NCBI RefSeq assembly: GCF_006439355.1 | Contig: NZ_VFTG01000010.1 | Span: 1 to 64,000, forward strand | Length of the DNA stretch: 64,000 bases | Source: Mesorhizobium sp. B4-1-3 | GTDB lineage: Bacteria > Pseudomonadota > Alphaproteobacteria > Rhizobiales > Rhizobiaceae | Direction: 5' to 3' | In this document: piece after piece, positions 45,970 through 55,054 of the stretch | Layout: each line of letters opens with the position of its first letter | Numbering within the stretch: position 1 is the first letter of the stretch | Made by a program: the position numbers and the translations under genes | Notes under the pieces: model-generated | The model's input: only the letters and a program-made list of their open reading frames with translations | The model's database searches: none | Told to the model about the DNA's origin: nothing

Positions 45970-46419
45970 ATGCCCCACCCACTCTCGGCAGGTCCGATTC
46001 TCAGCGGACTGACGAAAAACCAGGCGCTGGTCCTGGATACCATCGTCATGGCGCACAAGCCGATCGGCGCTTACGAGATTTTGGGGAAACTGAAGCCTCG
46101 CGGGATCAAGTCACCCGTGCAGATCTACCGGGCGGTCAACAGCCTGATTCAATGTGGCATCGTCCATAAGGTTGAGAGCATCAATGCGTTCGTCCGCTGC
46201 ACCCACGGGCATCCCCATCACGGACAAACAACGATCCTCGCGATTTGCGACGGATGCGGGGCGGTTGTCGAGCATCACGACGACACAGTCGATCGGCGGC
46301 TTGAGGCCTGGGCGAGGCAAGAAGCCTTTGAGGTCGAGACTGTTGCCATTGAACTCAAGATGCGCTGCGCCAGGTGCAGTGGCTTAGCTTCCCTGGCGAC
46401 CACTAAAACCCAAGTCTAG
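45970..46419 (+). CDS. zur: zinc uptake regulator, Fur family
   Basis: 149 residues. Winged helix (GAYEILGKLKPRGIKSPVQI, YRAVNSLIQCGIVHKVES), zinc-binding His cluster GHPHHGQ, and two Cys pairs CDGCG and CARCSG. The Cys-x-x-Cys pairs and position next to znuA mark it as Zur rather than Fur. It should repress znuABC, cobW and itself when zinc is sufficient. The start is the ATG at 45970, inside its own operator region's edge. Confidence 0.9.
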   Translation: MPHPLSAGPILSGLTKNQALVLDTIVMAHKPIGAYEILGKLKPRGIKSPVQIYRAVNSLIQCGIVHKVESINAFVRCTHGHPHHGQTTILAICDGCGAVVEHHDDTVDRRLEAWARQEAFEVETVAIELKMRCARCSGLASLATTKTQV

Positions 46420-46424
46420 GAAGC

Positions 46425-46600
46425 TGGCGCAACGTGAAGCTCAGCGAATGATCTTTGAGAAGATGGAGGCCGCGAGCCAGGCGAGGCAATGGTAGCCGCT
46501 GGAGCTAACTTGGAATCGGTGGCGGCTGCCTATCGAAAAGGGACAAGGCGAACCGCAAGCGGTTATCGGGCTGAGGTGAGGGGCGGCCCTGAGGAACAAC
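46425..46600 (+). pseudogene. remnant of a phasin-like small rhizobial protein
   Basis: KLAQREAQRMIFEKMEAASQ, frameshift near 46490, then MVAAGANLESVAAAYRKGTR. Aligned with the intact gene at 38532 (KAAEREAKLMIGEKIEAAGR), the order and spacing agree. The N-terminal 25 residues are missing; the remnant abuts the end of zur. Confidence 0.5.
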
Positions 46601-46688
46601 TTTAATCGAGAAATCTCAAAGCGAATGTCGGAACCGAGCACTCTTCCACGTCTTGGAGATGGATGCCGACATATACTGAGGGATTTCA

Positions 46689-47348
46689 ATGATCACGCTT
46701 TATGGCTTCGGACGCGTTTATCCTGAGATGCTTGGCCATGGCCGCGATCTTCGCGCGCAATGGGCGCTTGAGGAAGTCGGGTTGCCCTATCGATTTCGCG
46801 CCCTTGATTTCGTCGCCGGCGAGCTTGATAGTCCGACATACAGCCAGGTCAGCATCTTCCGCCAGGTACCTGTCATCGATGACGATGATGTCATCGTCGC
46901 CGAGTCAGGCGCGATTGTACTCTATCTGGCCGAAAAGGCTGGCAAGCTGATTCCCACTGACTTCATTGGGCGTATGGAAGTGGTGCAATGGTGCTTTGCC
47001 GCGCTGGCAACCGTCGAGCGGCCGCTGTCTCAGATCGATGGGATCGACGCGGGCATGGGCGGCGTCGGTGCCTTCGAGCGGCGGGCGATTCTTGTCGGGG
47101 AGGCCTGCCGCTGGTTTGACGGGTTGGAGCGTCGGCTCGAAGGCCGCGAGTGGATCGCCAGCGAAATGTTCACCGTGGCCGACATTCTTCTCGCCACCGC
47201 CCTGCGCGAGGTTGGCAAGACCGATCTTCTCGAACCCTACCCGCGGTTGGGCGCGTATTACGCGAGGGCTCTCGCGCGCCCCGCATGGCAACGCACGCGG
47301 AGTCTTTGCGCCGAACGCAATGGGGTCGCCGTTGCAGACATCCTCTAA
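46689..47348 (+). CDS. glutathione S-transferase family protein
   Basis: 219 residues. Thioredoxin-like N-domain with QVPVIDDDDVIVAESGAIVL (cis-Pro and the glutathione-binding Glu-Ser) and an all-helical C-domain with MFTVADILLATAL. The family conjugates or reduces small electrophiles; this member's substrate is unknown. It follows the zur region but shows no Zur site. Confidence 0.85.
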   Translation: MITLYGFGRVYPEMLGHGRDLRAQWALEEVGLPYRFRALDFVAGELDSPTYSQVSIFRQVPVIDDDDVIVAESGAIVLYLAEKAGKLIPTDFIGRMEVVQWCFAALATVERPLSQIDGIDAGMGGVGAFERRAILVGEACRWFDGLERRLEGREWIASEMFTVADILLATALREVGKTDLLEPYPRLGAYYARALARPAWQRTRSLCAERNGVAVADIL

Positions 47349-47700
47349 ATGTCTGCTAGTTGAGCCTACCGCCAAGCCGTCACAGGCCGGCGCCACGTGA
47401 TCCGGCGTCTCGATGTTGCCTCGGATCTGCGGCAGGCTCAAGGGCACGGCACCGCAGTCACCTTCGATACCACAGGCTTGTCGTGGGCGATGATATGGGC
47501 CTCGACGATTAGCGACAGGAGCTGAGTCGCGGCGTCGCGAAACAATAGCCGAAAGCATCGCGGAGCCGCGCAAGGGCGATCCGATTAGCCGTATGTTTTC
47601 ATGGCACTGGCACTCTATCGATGCCGGTGAAAATGGGCCTACACTCGTCCCGACAAGGCTAGCCGCCGTTGCAAGCACGGTCATTCTCTAACCACCTCAT
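47349..47700. other. intergenic region, no gene seen
   Basis: No frame with start, ribosome site and recognisable sequence. It borders a row of minus-strand remnants. Confidence 0.45.
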
Positions 47701-48187
47701 TTATCGTTTCGGAGTTAGCTCCCCAACTATGTGGCACTTCCCATCTCGCAGACCCTCGATCGCTTCCGCACAGATTTCTTCGTGCTTGAGCCAACGTCGA
47801 CCAGAGTCAGTCGCTACGGAGCCAAGTCGCACTGTCGCTATCCCTCCAGCGCTTTTAAGAAAGCCAGGGCGGCCATCCATACTTCCGAGCACGAGAACGG
47901 TGTTTCTCGAAGGCAGGATTGGAATCAGCGCTTCCAGAACGCGCTCAGGGCGATGGATCCACAGCAGCGCCTTGAAAATTGGTGGTAGAATTGTCATGGC
48001 GGGACAAAATCTGACCGTTTCCAATCAAGATTTAGCCGAACGTATCTCGGGTCGCCCGTGCAAAATCTTTTGCATGTCGAGAAACTAGCAATGTCGGCGA
48101 GTAACGGCCCGCGACCCAGCGCGTGGCCTCGGCAAGCATTCCTGTCCCGCCAACGACAAGACCTGCTTTCCGATTTTCGTTTTCCAT
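47701..48187 (-). pseudogene. SDR-like NAD-binding protein, frameshifted
   Basis: From 48187: AGLVVGGTGMLAEATRWVAG with the Gly-rich nucleotide-binding turn, then SPTLLVSRHAKDFARATRDT and a stop. After at least one indel it continues MTILPPIFKALLWIHRPERV and NTVLVLGSMDGRPGFLKSAG to 47701. Joined, it resembles a short NAD-binding family common in rhizobia. Confidence 0.6.
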
Positions 48188-48347
48188 CCGTGCCTCAGTC
48201 CGCTTTGACCAGCTCCGTATGCTTTTGTAGAATACCCGCAAATTTGCGCCAACTAGCGGCGCGCAATGTTTCGTGCCCAAGCAAGTTACGTGAATCGACT
48301 CGAGCTTCTGCCGGAGGCATCCCCGTAGTAAGCAAGGAATGATCAGA

Positions 48348-48660
48348 TCAGTTTTTTGCCTGAGCTTGCTGGTCGGGCTTGTAAGCGGCATCGCCGCGTA
48401 GATTGAGCGACAGCCAGATGTTCGGATTTTCTTGCGACTGGCGCTTGAGGAAGTAGTAACCCGTGGCATCCCAGGAGCGGATGTGTCGACGAGATTGTCG
48501 AGAATGAAATCGCCCCGATCAGTCTTCACCGTGAGGATGGCATGCGCACGCCGTCCAGGTCGTAAACGATCGTCATCAGCAGCGCTTGCCGCGGAAATCC
48601 GGCATCGAGCAGCAGCTTGCGCTTGAACAACGCGTAGATCTTGCAGTCCCAGGCCGAGGC
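48348..48660 (-). pseudogene. transglutaminase-like cysteine peptidase (BTLCP) remnant
   Basis: In successive frames: DCKIYALFKRKLLLDAGFPR with the catalytic-region Cys, MTIVYDLDGV, RHAILTVKTDRGDFILDNLV with the His and Asp positions, WDATGYYFLKRQSQENPNIW. This is the C-terminal two thirds of a BTLCP protein, with at least two indels. It is fused upstream to an autotransporter remnant. Confidence 0.65.
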
Positions 48661-48668
48661 TCTCGATG

Positions 48669-48975
48669 CCCCCCGCCAGCGGCAGTCTGGTTCGGGGTGA
48701 CGCCGACGTTCTGAAACGCAACGGCATTCCGCGACATCGTCAGGCAGACGTTGTTGGCGTCGTAGCTGAGCGAGGGATCCAGGAACGCCAGGTTCGAGGT
48801 TACGCCATCAAAGGAGCCGCTGCGGTCCCCCACACCATTCGCGGTGAGTATGGTGTATTAGGTCTCCGGCGCATAGTTGCCCGTGCCGGCCAGCGCCTTC
48901 ACCGTGCCGTCGTTTGTGAAGGCATTGCCGGACGCAATGATCCTATCGGACTGGCCTGGGGCATTGACCTCGACC
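48669..48975 (-). pseudogene. autotransporter passenger fragment
   Basis: VNAPGQSDRIIASGNAFTND then GTVKALAGTGNYAPET, an in-frame stop, then YTILTANGVGDRSGSFDGVT and LAFLDPSLSYDANNVCLTMS. This is the repeat-like end of a passenger domain just before an outer-membrane beta-barrel. The barrel itself is gone. Confidence 0.65.
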
Positions 48976-49102
48976 TCGGGTTCGATGCCATCGGATGCCT
49001 AGATCTCCCAGGCTTGCCGAATCGGACCATCATTCGCCCTACAGGACATGATGGTTCACGATTTGGCTTTCGGATCGGTCTTAAGCAGGCCTGCTAGCGA
49101 GT

Positions 49103-49461
49103 TCAGGCGGTGATGTTCGCGCTGTCGCCGCCTGTCACGTCGTATGTAGCGCCAGAACCATAGAGGCATCGTCGCTGGCCAGAAAGACGACCGCGGGCGC
49201 GATTGATTCAGGTAGGAGCCAAGCCAGACCGAGCGGGGATTTAACGATAAGTTTTCGTTTTGCCTCCTCTTCTAGCTGCTCCAGCGGCTCAGAATTGGAC
49301 AAATCATCGATTGCTTGCGCGTAGCGCTGCCTATGGCGCGTGAGCGGCGTATGGACCAAGCCAGGAATCACGGCGTTGACGGTGATGCCGTATTGCCCCA
49401 GTTCCAAGGCTGCTGATTTCATCTGAAGCCGTTTCGGGAGCTGAAGAGTAGGTTTGGGCAA
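49103..49461 (-). pseudogene. short-chain dehydrogenase C-terminal fragment, frameshifted
   Basis: MKSAALELGQYGITVNAVIP and GLVHTPLTRHRQRY are typical of SDR proteins. Near 49145 the frame changes and ATYDVTGGDSANITA follows to a stop at 49103. The N-terminal half with the nucleotide-binding site is missing. Confidence 0.65.
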
Positions 49462-49838
49462 CGCGGCGGCGAGCCAAACGGCGGTAAAGAGGTGAATCGC
49501 CGATTGGGTGCTATCGGCTCACTTGGTCACGCTTGCGGCCCAAAGGCTGTCCCCATCCCAGGGAGCAAGTCACTGCGCTAATCGCCTTTGCCGTGCGCCA
49601 TCCGGGCGTCACATTGTCAGCGTCCCGACAGGTTCGATGATCCAGTGTTTGGATGATCCAGTGTTCGCCATAATCCAAAAACTGGTTATGCCGGAATGTG
49701 ATCATCGACGGGGATTATCGCATGCGGCTCGTCATGACCGTTGTTCTCGCAGGCGCAAGTCCTCCGAGTGTTCGCCCGTCGGACAAAGATTTGGCCCATC
49801 GCTACTGTCTAAGAAAATATTCAAACTGGAAACCTCGA
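49462..49838. other. intergenic region before cytochrome b561
   Basis: No gene recognised. The promoter for the rightward redox/two-component cluster should lie here. Confidence 0.4.
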
Positions 49839-50381
49839 ATGAATCCTACCTATGCCAGCTCCCAGAAAGCCATTCACTGGGCCGTCTTTCTGCTGGTCAT
49901 CGGCCTCTATGGCCTGACCTACGTCGCCGATGTCTTCCCGCGCGCTGATCCCGGTCGCGCGTTCGTCTGGTGGCTTCATATTTCATTTGGGCTGCTGCTC
50001 TTCGCGCTGGTTGTTATTCGAATCAGCCTGCGGCTGGCGCTGGGAACGCCAAGTCTGCCGCTGGAAATGTCAAAGCTTGAACGTCTGGCGGCCAGGATCG
50101 CGCATGTTCTGCTCTACGCGCTGCTCGTGGCCATCCCCGTGCTCGGTATCGTGCTCACCTGGTACCGGGGCGATGTCTTGAGTTTCTTCGGCCTTTTTAC
50201 CATCCCGGCTCCGGTTTCCGCGGACCGCGCCACCGCTGGTTTCATCAGGGAACTGCATAGCCTTTGCGCCAATCTGATCCTTATCCTTGCCGGATTGCAT
50301 GCGGTTGCCGCCCTTTGGCATCACTATGTCTGGAAGGATGATGTGCTTAAGCGAATGCTGCCGGGGAAAAGTGCCTCCTGA
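49839..50381 (+). CDS. cytochrome b561 family protein
   Basis: 180 residues, four membrane helices. Heme ligand candidates: His13 (KAIHW), His in WWLHISFG, and His residues in FIRELHSL and GLHAVAALWHHYVW. The family moves electrons across the inner membrane, usually from quinol to a periplasmic acceptor. It stands at the head of the cluster that ends with flavin proteins. Confidence 0.85.
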   Translation: MNPTYASSQKAIHWAVFLLVIGLYGLTYVADVFPRADPGRAFVWWLHISFGLLLFALVVIRISLRLALGTPSLPLEMSKLERLAARIAHVLLYALLVAIPVLGIVLTWYRGDVLSFFGLFTIPAPVSADRATAGFIRELHSLCANLILILAGLHAVAALWHHYVWKDDVLKRMLPGKSAS

Positions 50382-50457
50382 TCGCTGTGACCCTCGTGAG
50401 CTGCAGGCGGCGACTTACCGCTTGCAATGCCTGCGCACTGGGACACATCATTCCTGG

Positions 50458-50787
50458 ATGAGGTCCACACTGAAGTGCCTGGCGATAGTGGGTCTGTATG
50501 GGGTGTTCCTTGCAGGCCCGTCCACGGCGCGCGCGGATGTCGATGATGACGGCGATCATGATCGGGCGCGCGACCTCTACGAACGCGGCGAAATAAAAGG
50601 CCTGTCAACCATCCTGGGCGTGGTTCATGTCGCTGTCCCCGGCGACATTGTCGCCGTGGATTTCATCCGAATTGCTGACAAATGGGTCTATCGGTTCCAG
50701 ATCGTTGCCGCCGACGGACACCGCAGCATCGTCGATGTGGACGCCGGTGCCGGGGCGCTGATGCGAAGCCGGAGAGGCGACCGATGA
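50458..50787 (+). CDS. PepSY-like exported protein
   Basis: 109 residues with a signal peptide ending near TARA. A single PepSY-type domain: ARDLYERGEIKGLSTIL, VVHVAVPGDIVAVDF, KWVYRFQIVAADG, and VDVDAGAGALM. PepSY proteins often act as periplasmic sensors or inhibitors beside two-component systems. The stop overlaps the regulator gene start (ATGA). Confidence 0.75.
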   Translation: MRSTLKCLAIVGLYGVFLAGPSTARADVDDDGDHDRARDLYERGEIKGLSTILGVVHVAVPGDIVAVDFIRIADKWVYRFQIVAADGHRSIVDVDAGAGALMRSRRGDR

Positions 50788-51449
50788 AGGTTCTCCTCGC
50801 CGAGGATGAACCCCGTATTGCTGGCGACGTCGCGGCCGCGCTCAAGTCGGCTGGGATGGCCGTCGACATGGTGCGCGATGGAGAGGCCGCCTGGTTTGCA
50901 GGTGACGTCGAGAATTATGACGCGGCGATCCTGGATCTCGGATTGCCAAAACTCGATGGCCTGATGGTCCTGAAACGTTGGCGGGCCAATGGGCGCCGCT
51001 TTCCCGTCCTGATCCTGACGGCAAGAGGCCTGTGGACCGAGCGCGTCGAAGGGATCAATGCCGGCGCCGACGACTACCTGCCCAAGCCGTTCGAAATGGA
51101 AGAACTGCTGGCGCGGTTGCGTGCGATCCTGCGCCGCTCCACGGGTCAGGCGGCGCCAGTGCTGAAATCCGGACCTTTGATACTGGACACGCGCCAGATG
51201 CGTATTTCGCTGCGCGGCGTTCCCGTCGCGCTGTCGCCGCTTGAATACCGACTGATGGCCTTCCTGATGCACCATGCCGGACGCGTTGTCGCCCCGACCG
51301 AACTCGCGGAGCACCTGTACGACTCAGGAAATGACCGCGATCCCAACGCAATCGAGGTCATCGTCGGGCGCTTGCGCCGCAAGCTCGGCAACGATGTCAT
51401 CGAGACCCGGCGCGGGTTCGGATATTTCATGCCCGACGAGCCGTCCTGA
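50784..51449 (+). CDS. OmpR-family response regulator
   Basis: 221 residues. Receiver with Asp51 (ILDLGLP) and Lys101 (LPKPF), winged helix from about 125 (PLEYRLMAFLMHHAGRVVAP, VIVGRLRRKLG). Coupled to the PepSY gene upstream and the kinase gene downstream (TGATG). Confidence 0.92.
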   Translation: MKVLLAEDEPRIAGDVAAALKSAGMAVDMVRDGEAAWFAGDVENYDAAILDLGLPKLDGLMVLKRWRANGRRFPVLILTARGLWTERVEGINAGADDYLPKPFEMEELLARLRAILRRSTGQAAPVLKSGPLILDTRQMRISLRGVPVALSPLEYRLMAFLMHHAGRVVAPTELAEHLYDSGNDRDPNAIEVIVGRLRRKLGNDVIETRRGFGYFMPDEPS

Positions 51450-52792
51450 TGGGCGACTCGATCCGCTTCAGGCTCTGGTCGGCGGCAACCATCTCGATCC
51501 TGATCGCCCTTGCCATTGCCGGGGTCGGCCTGCGCTATCTGTTCGAACTGAATGTAGAACGGCGCATAGTCAGTGAGCTGACCGTCGATCTCAACGAACT
51601 GATCGGCGCGGCCAGCTTCGCGGCCGACGGCCGGCTTTCGGTCACATCGGACCTGACCGATCCGCGCTTCAACAATCCATTGTCCGGCCACTATTGGCAG
51701 GTGGAAGATCTGGCCAGCCACAGTCTGGTCCGTTCGCGTTCTTTATGGGATGCAAAGCTGACATTGCCGGATCTGGTCGACAGCGGCGAACTGAGAAAGA
51801 TCGAGGAGCTCAAAGGTCCGGGCAACGAGCTCACCATTGCTGTCGAGCGCACCATCACCGATACCGATGGTCGGTCCTTTCGTGCAATCGTGGCCGAAGA
51901 CCATCGCAGCGTGGAGATGTCGGTGAATGAATATGTCTGGGATCTCGCGCCAGCGCTTATCGTGCTCGCCGCTGCTCTCATGGCAGCTTTCTTCATCCAG
52001 ATCACCGTTGGTCTCGCGCCCCTTGAAAACTTGAGGGTCGCCGTCCGAGACGTGATCGCGCAGCGGACGGCGCGGCTTGACGTGGCGGCCCCGAGCGAGG
52101 TGCAGCCGCTCGCCGACGAAATCAACCGTCTGCTCAATGCGCAAGAGAAGGCTCTTGCACGAGCCCGGGGTCGTGCCACCGACCTGGCACACGGGCTCAA
52201 GACGCCGCTGCAGGTGCTGTCGGCGGACATTCGAGCCCTGCGCAAGAAGGGCGAAACCGTGCTCGCCTATGAGATCGAGAAGAGCGCGGGGGCGATCCGT
52301 CGCCATGTCGAACGGGAACTGGCCCGGGCTCGTCTGGCTCGCGAGGTATCCAACAAGACATCATGTCGGGTCAGGGAGGCTGCCGCGGGCGTCATCGGCG
52401 TCGTCAAGCGCACGCCAGCCGGTAAGCAGCTCTCGTTCGTTGTAGACGTCGCAGAGGATTTCATGGCGCCGGTCGACGAAGGCGACCTGTCTGAGATCCT
52501 GGGCAACCTAATGGAGAATGCGGCTCGCTTCGCAAAATCCTCGGTCCACGTCCGCGCATTTGCAACCGCCAGCGAGGTTAGCATCGCGGTCGCCGACGAC
52601 GGCCCGGGCATTCCAGATGCGGACCAAGAGTCCGCGCTGTCGCGCGGCGTGCAGCTCGACGGCAAGGGCGGGAGCAGCGGGCTCGGCCTCGCCATTGTTT
52701 CAGACATTGTCGAAGCCTATGGCGGCAGCCTGACGATGGCTAATGCCGATCCCGGCCTGATCGTGACCATCGCCTTGCCCCGGCACGCTTGA
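51449..52792 (+). CDS. PhoQ-like sensor histidine kinase
   Basis: 447 residues. Two membrane helices (about 14-32 and 166-187) enclose a periplasmic sensor of about 130 residues. His248 in DLAHGLKTPLQ is the phosphorylation site; N-box NLMENAARF and G-boxes DDGPGIP and GGSSGLGLAI complete the ATPase. With the PepSY protein and OmpR regulator it makes a PhoP/PhoQ-like module, which may control the adjacent flavin cluster. Confidence 0.9.
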   Translation: MGDSIRFRLWSAATISILIALAIAGVGLRYLFELNVERRIVSELTVDLNELIGAASFAADGRLSVTSDLTDPRFNNPLSGHYWQVEDLASHSLVRSRSLWDAKLTLPDLVDSGELRKIEELKGPGNELTIAVERTITDTDGRSFRAIVAEDHRSVEMSVNEYVWDLAPALIVLAAALMAAFFIQITVGLAPLENLRVAVRDVIAQRTARLDVAAPSEVQPLADEINRLLNAQEKALARARGRATDLAHGLKTPLQVLSADIRALRKKGETVLAYEIEKSAGAIRRHVERELARARLAREVSNKTSCRVREAAAGVIGVVKRTPAGKQLSFVVDVAEDFMAPVDEGDLSEILGNLMENAARFAKSSVHVRAFATASEVSIAVADDGPGIPDADQESALSRGVQLDGKGGSSGLGLAIVSDIVEAYGGSLTMANADPGLIVTIALPRHA

Positions 52793-52799
52793 CCGGCGC

Positions 52800-54311
52800 T
52801 CAGGCAAAGCCCGGGAAGTAGTCGACCTTTATCTTCGAGCGGCGAACGCCCATGGCCAGCAGTTTCTCTCGCAGCGCCTTGACCATGGCCTGCGGACCGG
52901 AAATGTAGAATATCCGTTCCATGTAGTCCGGGATGACGAGGCGCACCAGGCGCGCATCAATGTAGCCAGGATATTGGCCGCGCTCGGCTCCCCTGGCGAC
53001 GGCAAGGACCGTTTTTACGGCCAGTTCTCTCTTTGCAGTGTCAAGGACGTCGCGATAGGCGATGTCCTGCTGGGTCTCGGCTCCGTAGAGCACGACAATT
53101 GGGCGCTTCTCATGGATGTCGATGAGATATTGCAGCATCGAGCGGAATGGGGTGATGCCGATACCGCCGGCCAAGAAGGCGATCTTGGTTTCAGGATCGG
53201 CCGGCAGGATGAAGTCGCCGGCGAGCTGAGAGGCGTGGATCGTGCTGCCAGGCTTCATCGTGCTCAGCGCCTGCTTGAAGGCACTCGATCGAGGATAGAA
53301 CTTGGCGCCAAGTCGTATTGTTTGCTCCGTGGGTGCAGATGCGACCGTGAAATAGCGGCGGTTGCCACGATTGTCCGAATGGTCGAGACCAAGTGTCCAT
53401 TCAAGAAACTGGCCTGCCTCGAAGGCGAGCCTATGTGGCGAGCTAAAGATGAAGTCATAGGTGTCGACGGCCGATTGCTCGATGCGTTCGAGCGTCAACA
53501 CGAGGCGTCCCTTTGGGCTCACAGCGTATGCAAAGAGATTGCCCGTCAGAAGCGCCAACTCCGGCGTGAAGTAGAACGAGCCGACATGGATGTTGGGGGC
53601 AAACAGGAAACCGACGATCGTGGCAAAGGCGATACGAGGCAAGCGCATCGTCGGCGCCGTCAGCGGCTCGGTCAGCATCACAAAGGCGAAGAACAGCAGC
53701 GGCGACGAGCCCAGCGTCTCCGTCAGTGCGGTCGCATATTGCGACGACTCGGTCGTCGAGAGGGTCATTGCCAGCGCGACGGCGACGAAAGTGACGACGA
53801 GATCGAGCCGGCGCAGCTTGCGCACGATGAGGAGTCCGCCGGCAAGCACAACGGGAAGCAATGGCAAATTGCCTCCGACCCACCAAGTGGCCGGCTGATC
53901 AAGCAGCAGTGCACTTAGGGCGACACCCAGCGCTGCCGGATTGAACAGGTGCTTTCTGCCAATGGCGAGGATGAACTTGGATGAAATCGCCCAGACGCAG
54001 GCGAACACGACTGCAGCGATCCCCTTGAGGTCCGTGGCGGCCACCGGATCAAGTATGAGCACCAGGATGAGGGCGGTGATGTAGACGGACTCGTTGTTGG
54101 CCGGGACCTTGAACACAACAGCAAAAACCCTGTTGGTGATCCAGCAGGCGACCAGCATCACCCCCGTCGTGAAGGCGAGCGCGAACGGAGCATGCGGCGT
54201 GAGCTTCAAGAAACCAAGTGCGAAGGTCATACCCAGCAAGGCGATCAAGTAATAGAGGACTAGCCGGTACATGGTCTGGTGGTCGAGAAACCGGTCGATG
54301 GCCTTGATCAT
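52800..54311 (-). CDS. NqrB/RnfD-like membrane protein fused to flavin reductase
   Basis: 503 residues. Residues 1-260 hold about eight to ten membrane helices of the NqrB/RnfD type (HLFNPAALGVALSALLLDQP). Residues 270-503 are a ferredoxin-NADP reductase-like unit: FAD motif RRYFTVASAP (318-327), pyridine-nucleotide motif GGIGITPF (382-389), ISGP near 470. The RnfD loop that carries covalent FMN is shortened and its Ser/Thr-Gly-Ala-Thr motif is absent. It likely passes NAD(P)H electrons through the membrane to the FMN-binding partner. The start overlaps the ApbE stop by 4 bases. Confidence 0.85.
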   Translation of the reverse strand: MIKAIDRFLDHQTMYRLVLYYLIALLGMTFALGFLKLTPHAPFALAFTTGVMLVACWITNRVFAVVFKVPANNESVYITALILVLILDPVAATDLKGIAAVVFACVWAISSKFILAIGRKHLFNPAALGVALSALLLDQPATWWVGGNLPLLPVVLAGGLLIVRKLRRLDLVVTFVAVALAMTLSTTESSQYATALTETLGSSPLLFFAFVMLTEPLTAPTMRLPRIAFATIVGFLFAPNIHVGSFYFTPELALLTGNLFAYAVSPKGRLVLTLERIEQSAVDTYDFIFSSPHRLAFEAGQFLEWTLGLDHSDNRGNRRYFTVASAPTEQTIRLGAKFYPRSSAFKQALSTMKPGSTIHASQLAGDFILPADPETKIAFLAGGIGITPFRSMLQYLIDIHEKRPIVVLYGAETQQDIAYRDVLDTAKRELAVKTVLAVARGAERGQYPGYIDARLVRLVIPDYMERIFYISGPQAMVKALREKLLAMGVRRSKIKVDYFPGFA

Positions 54312-55051
54312 GATTGGCAAAAGGCTCCGAAGCCGCTTGTCGGCGTGGCGCGGCCATTGCTGCCGACGACGTACCCCTCAACGCCCGCCGTCTGTTCGAG
54401 AAACAGAATGCCGTCGCGGCCCATGGCAAAGGCGGCGGTGGCGAAACGGTCCGCCTCGAACACATCTGATCCAATGACGGTCAGGCTGACAATCTCGGTG
54501 ATCGCATCGCCAAGTCTAAGCGGGTTGTAGATATGCTGTCCGCGTACATAGGTGCCCGACGTTGCGACGCCGTGCCCGCGCGGATAGACGATCTTGATGA
54601 TCTCGTCGGCATTGAAGGGATTGCGGATGCCGACGCTCCAGTCGAGGCCCGAAGCATTCCTGCCGCAGGACTGGATGTCGCCACCCGCCTCGATGAAGAA
54701 ATCGCCAACTCCTGCTGCGCCAACAATTCGGGCCGCATTGCGGATGGCCCACCCCTTGACGATGCCGGACGGGTCCAGCGAACCATCAGGCCCGCGGATG
54801 TCGAAATATCCGTCCGTCTCGGTTTTCGTCCGCGCTGCGAGGGCCATCACTTCCATCATCTCGCCGCTCCATTCTCGGACCGGAAGGTCGCCACGGTTGA
54901 TGGCCGCAATCTCGCTGTCGCTTCTGTAGGTGCTGAATCGCCGGTCGATGTGCGCGAAGTAGTCGAAGACCGCGTCGACAAGCACGCCACCCGAGGCACC
55001 GCCGACATCGACGGTGATGGGCATGCCCATCAATATCCTCGTGTCGCGCAT
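54308..55051 (-). CDS. apbE: FAD:protein FMN transferase, ApbE family
   Basis: 247 residues. Family motifs: RFSTYRSDSEIAAIN, GIVKGWAI, GGDIQSCG, ATSGTYVRG. ApbE attaches FMN to a Thr in SGAT-type motifs. Unusually short and with no signal peptide or lipobox, so export is unclear. The gene sits 3 bases after the FMN-binding protein gene, its obvious substrate. Confidence 0.88.
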   Translation of the reverse strand: MRDTRILMGMPITVDVGGASGGVLVDAVFDYFAHIDRRFSTYRSDSEIAAINRGDLPVREWSGEMMEVMALAARTKTETDGYFDIRGPDGSLDPSGIVKGWAIRNAARIVGAAGVGDFFIEAGGDIQSCGRNASGLDWSVGIRNPFNADEIIKIVYPRGHGVATSGTYVRGQHIYNPLRLGDAITEIVSLTVIGSDVFEADRFATAAFAMGRDGILFLEQTAGVEGYVVGSNGRATPTSGFGAFCQS

Positions 55052-55054
55052 GGA

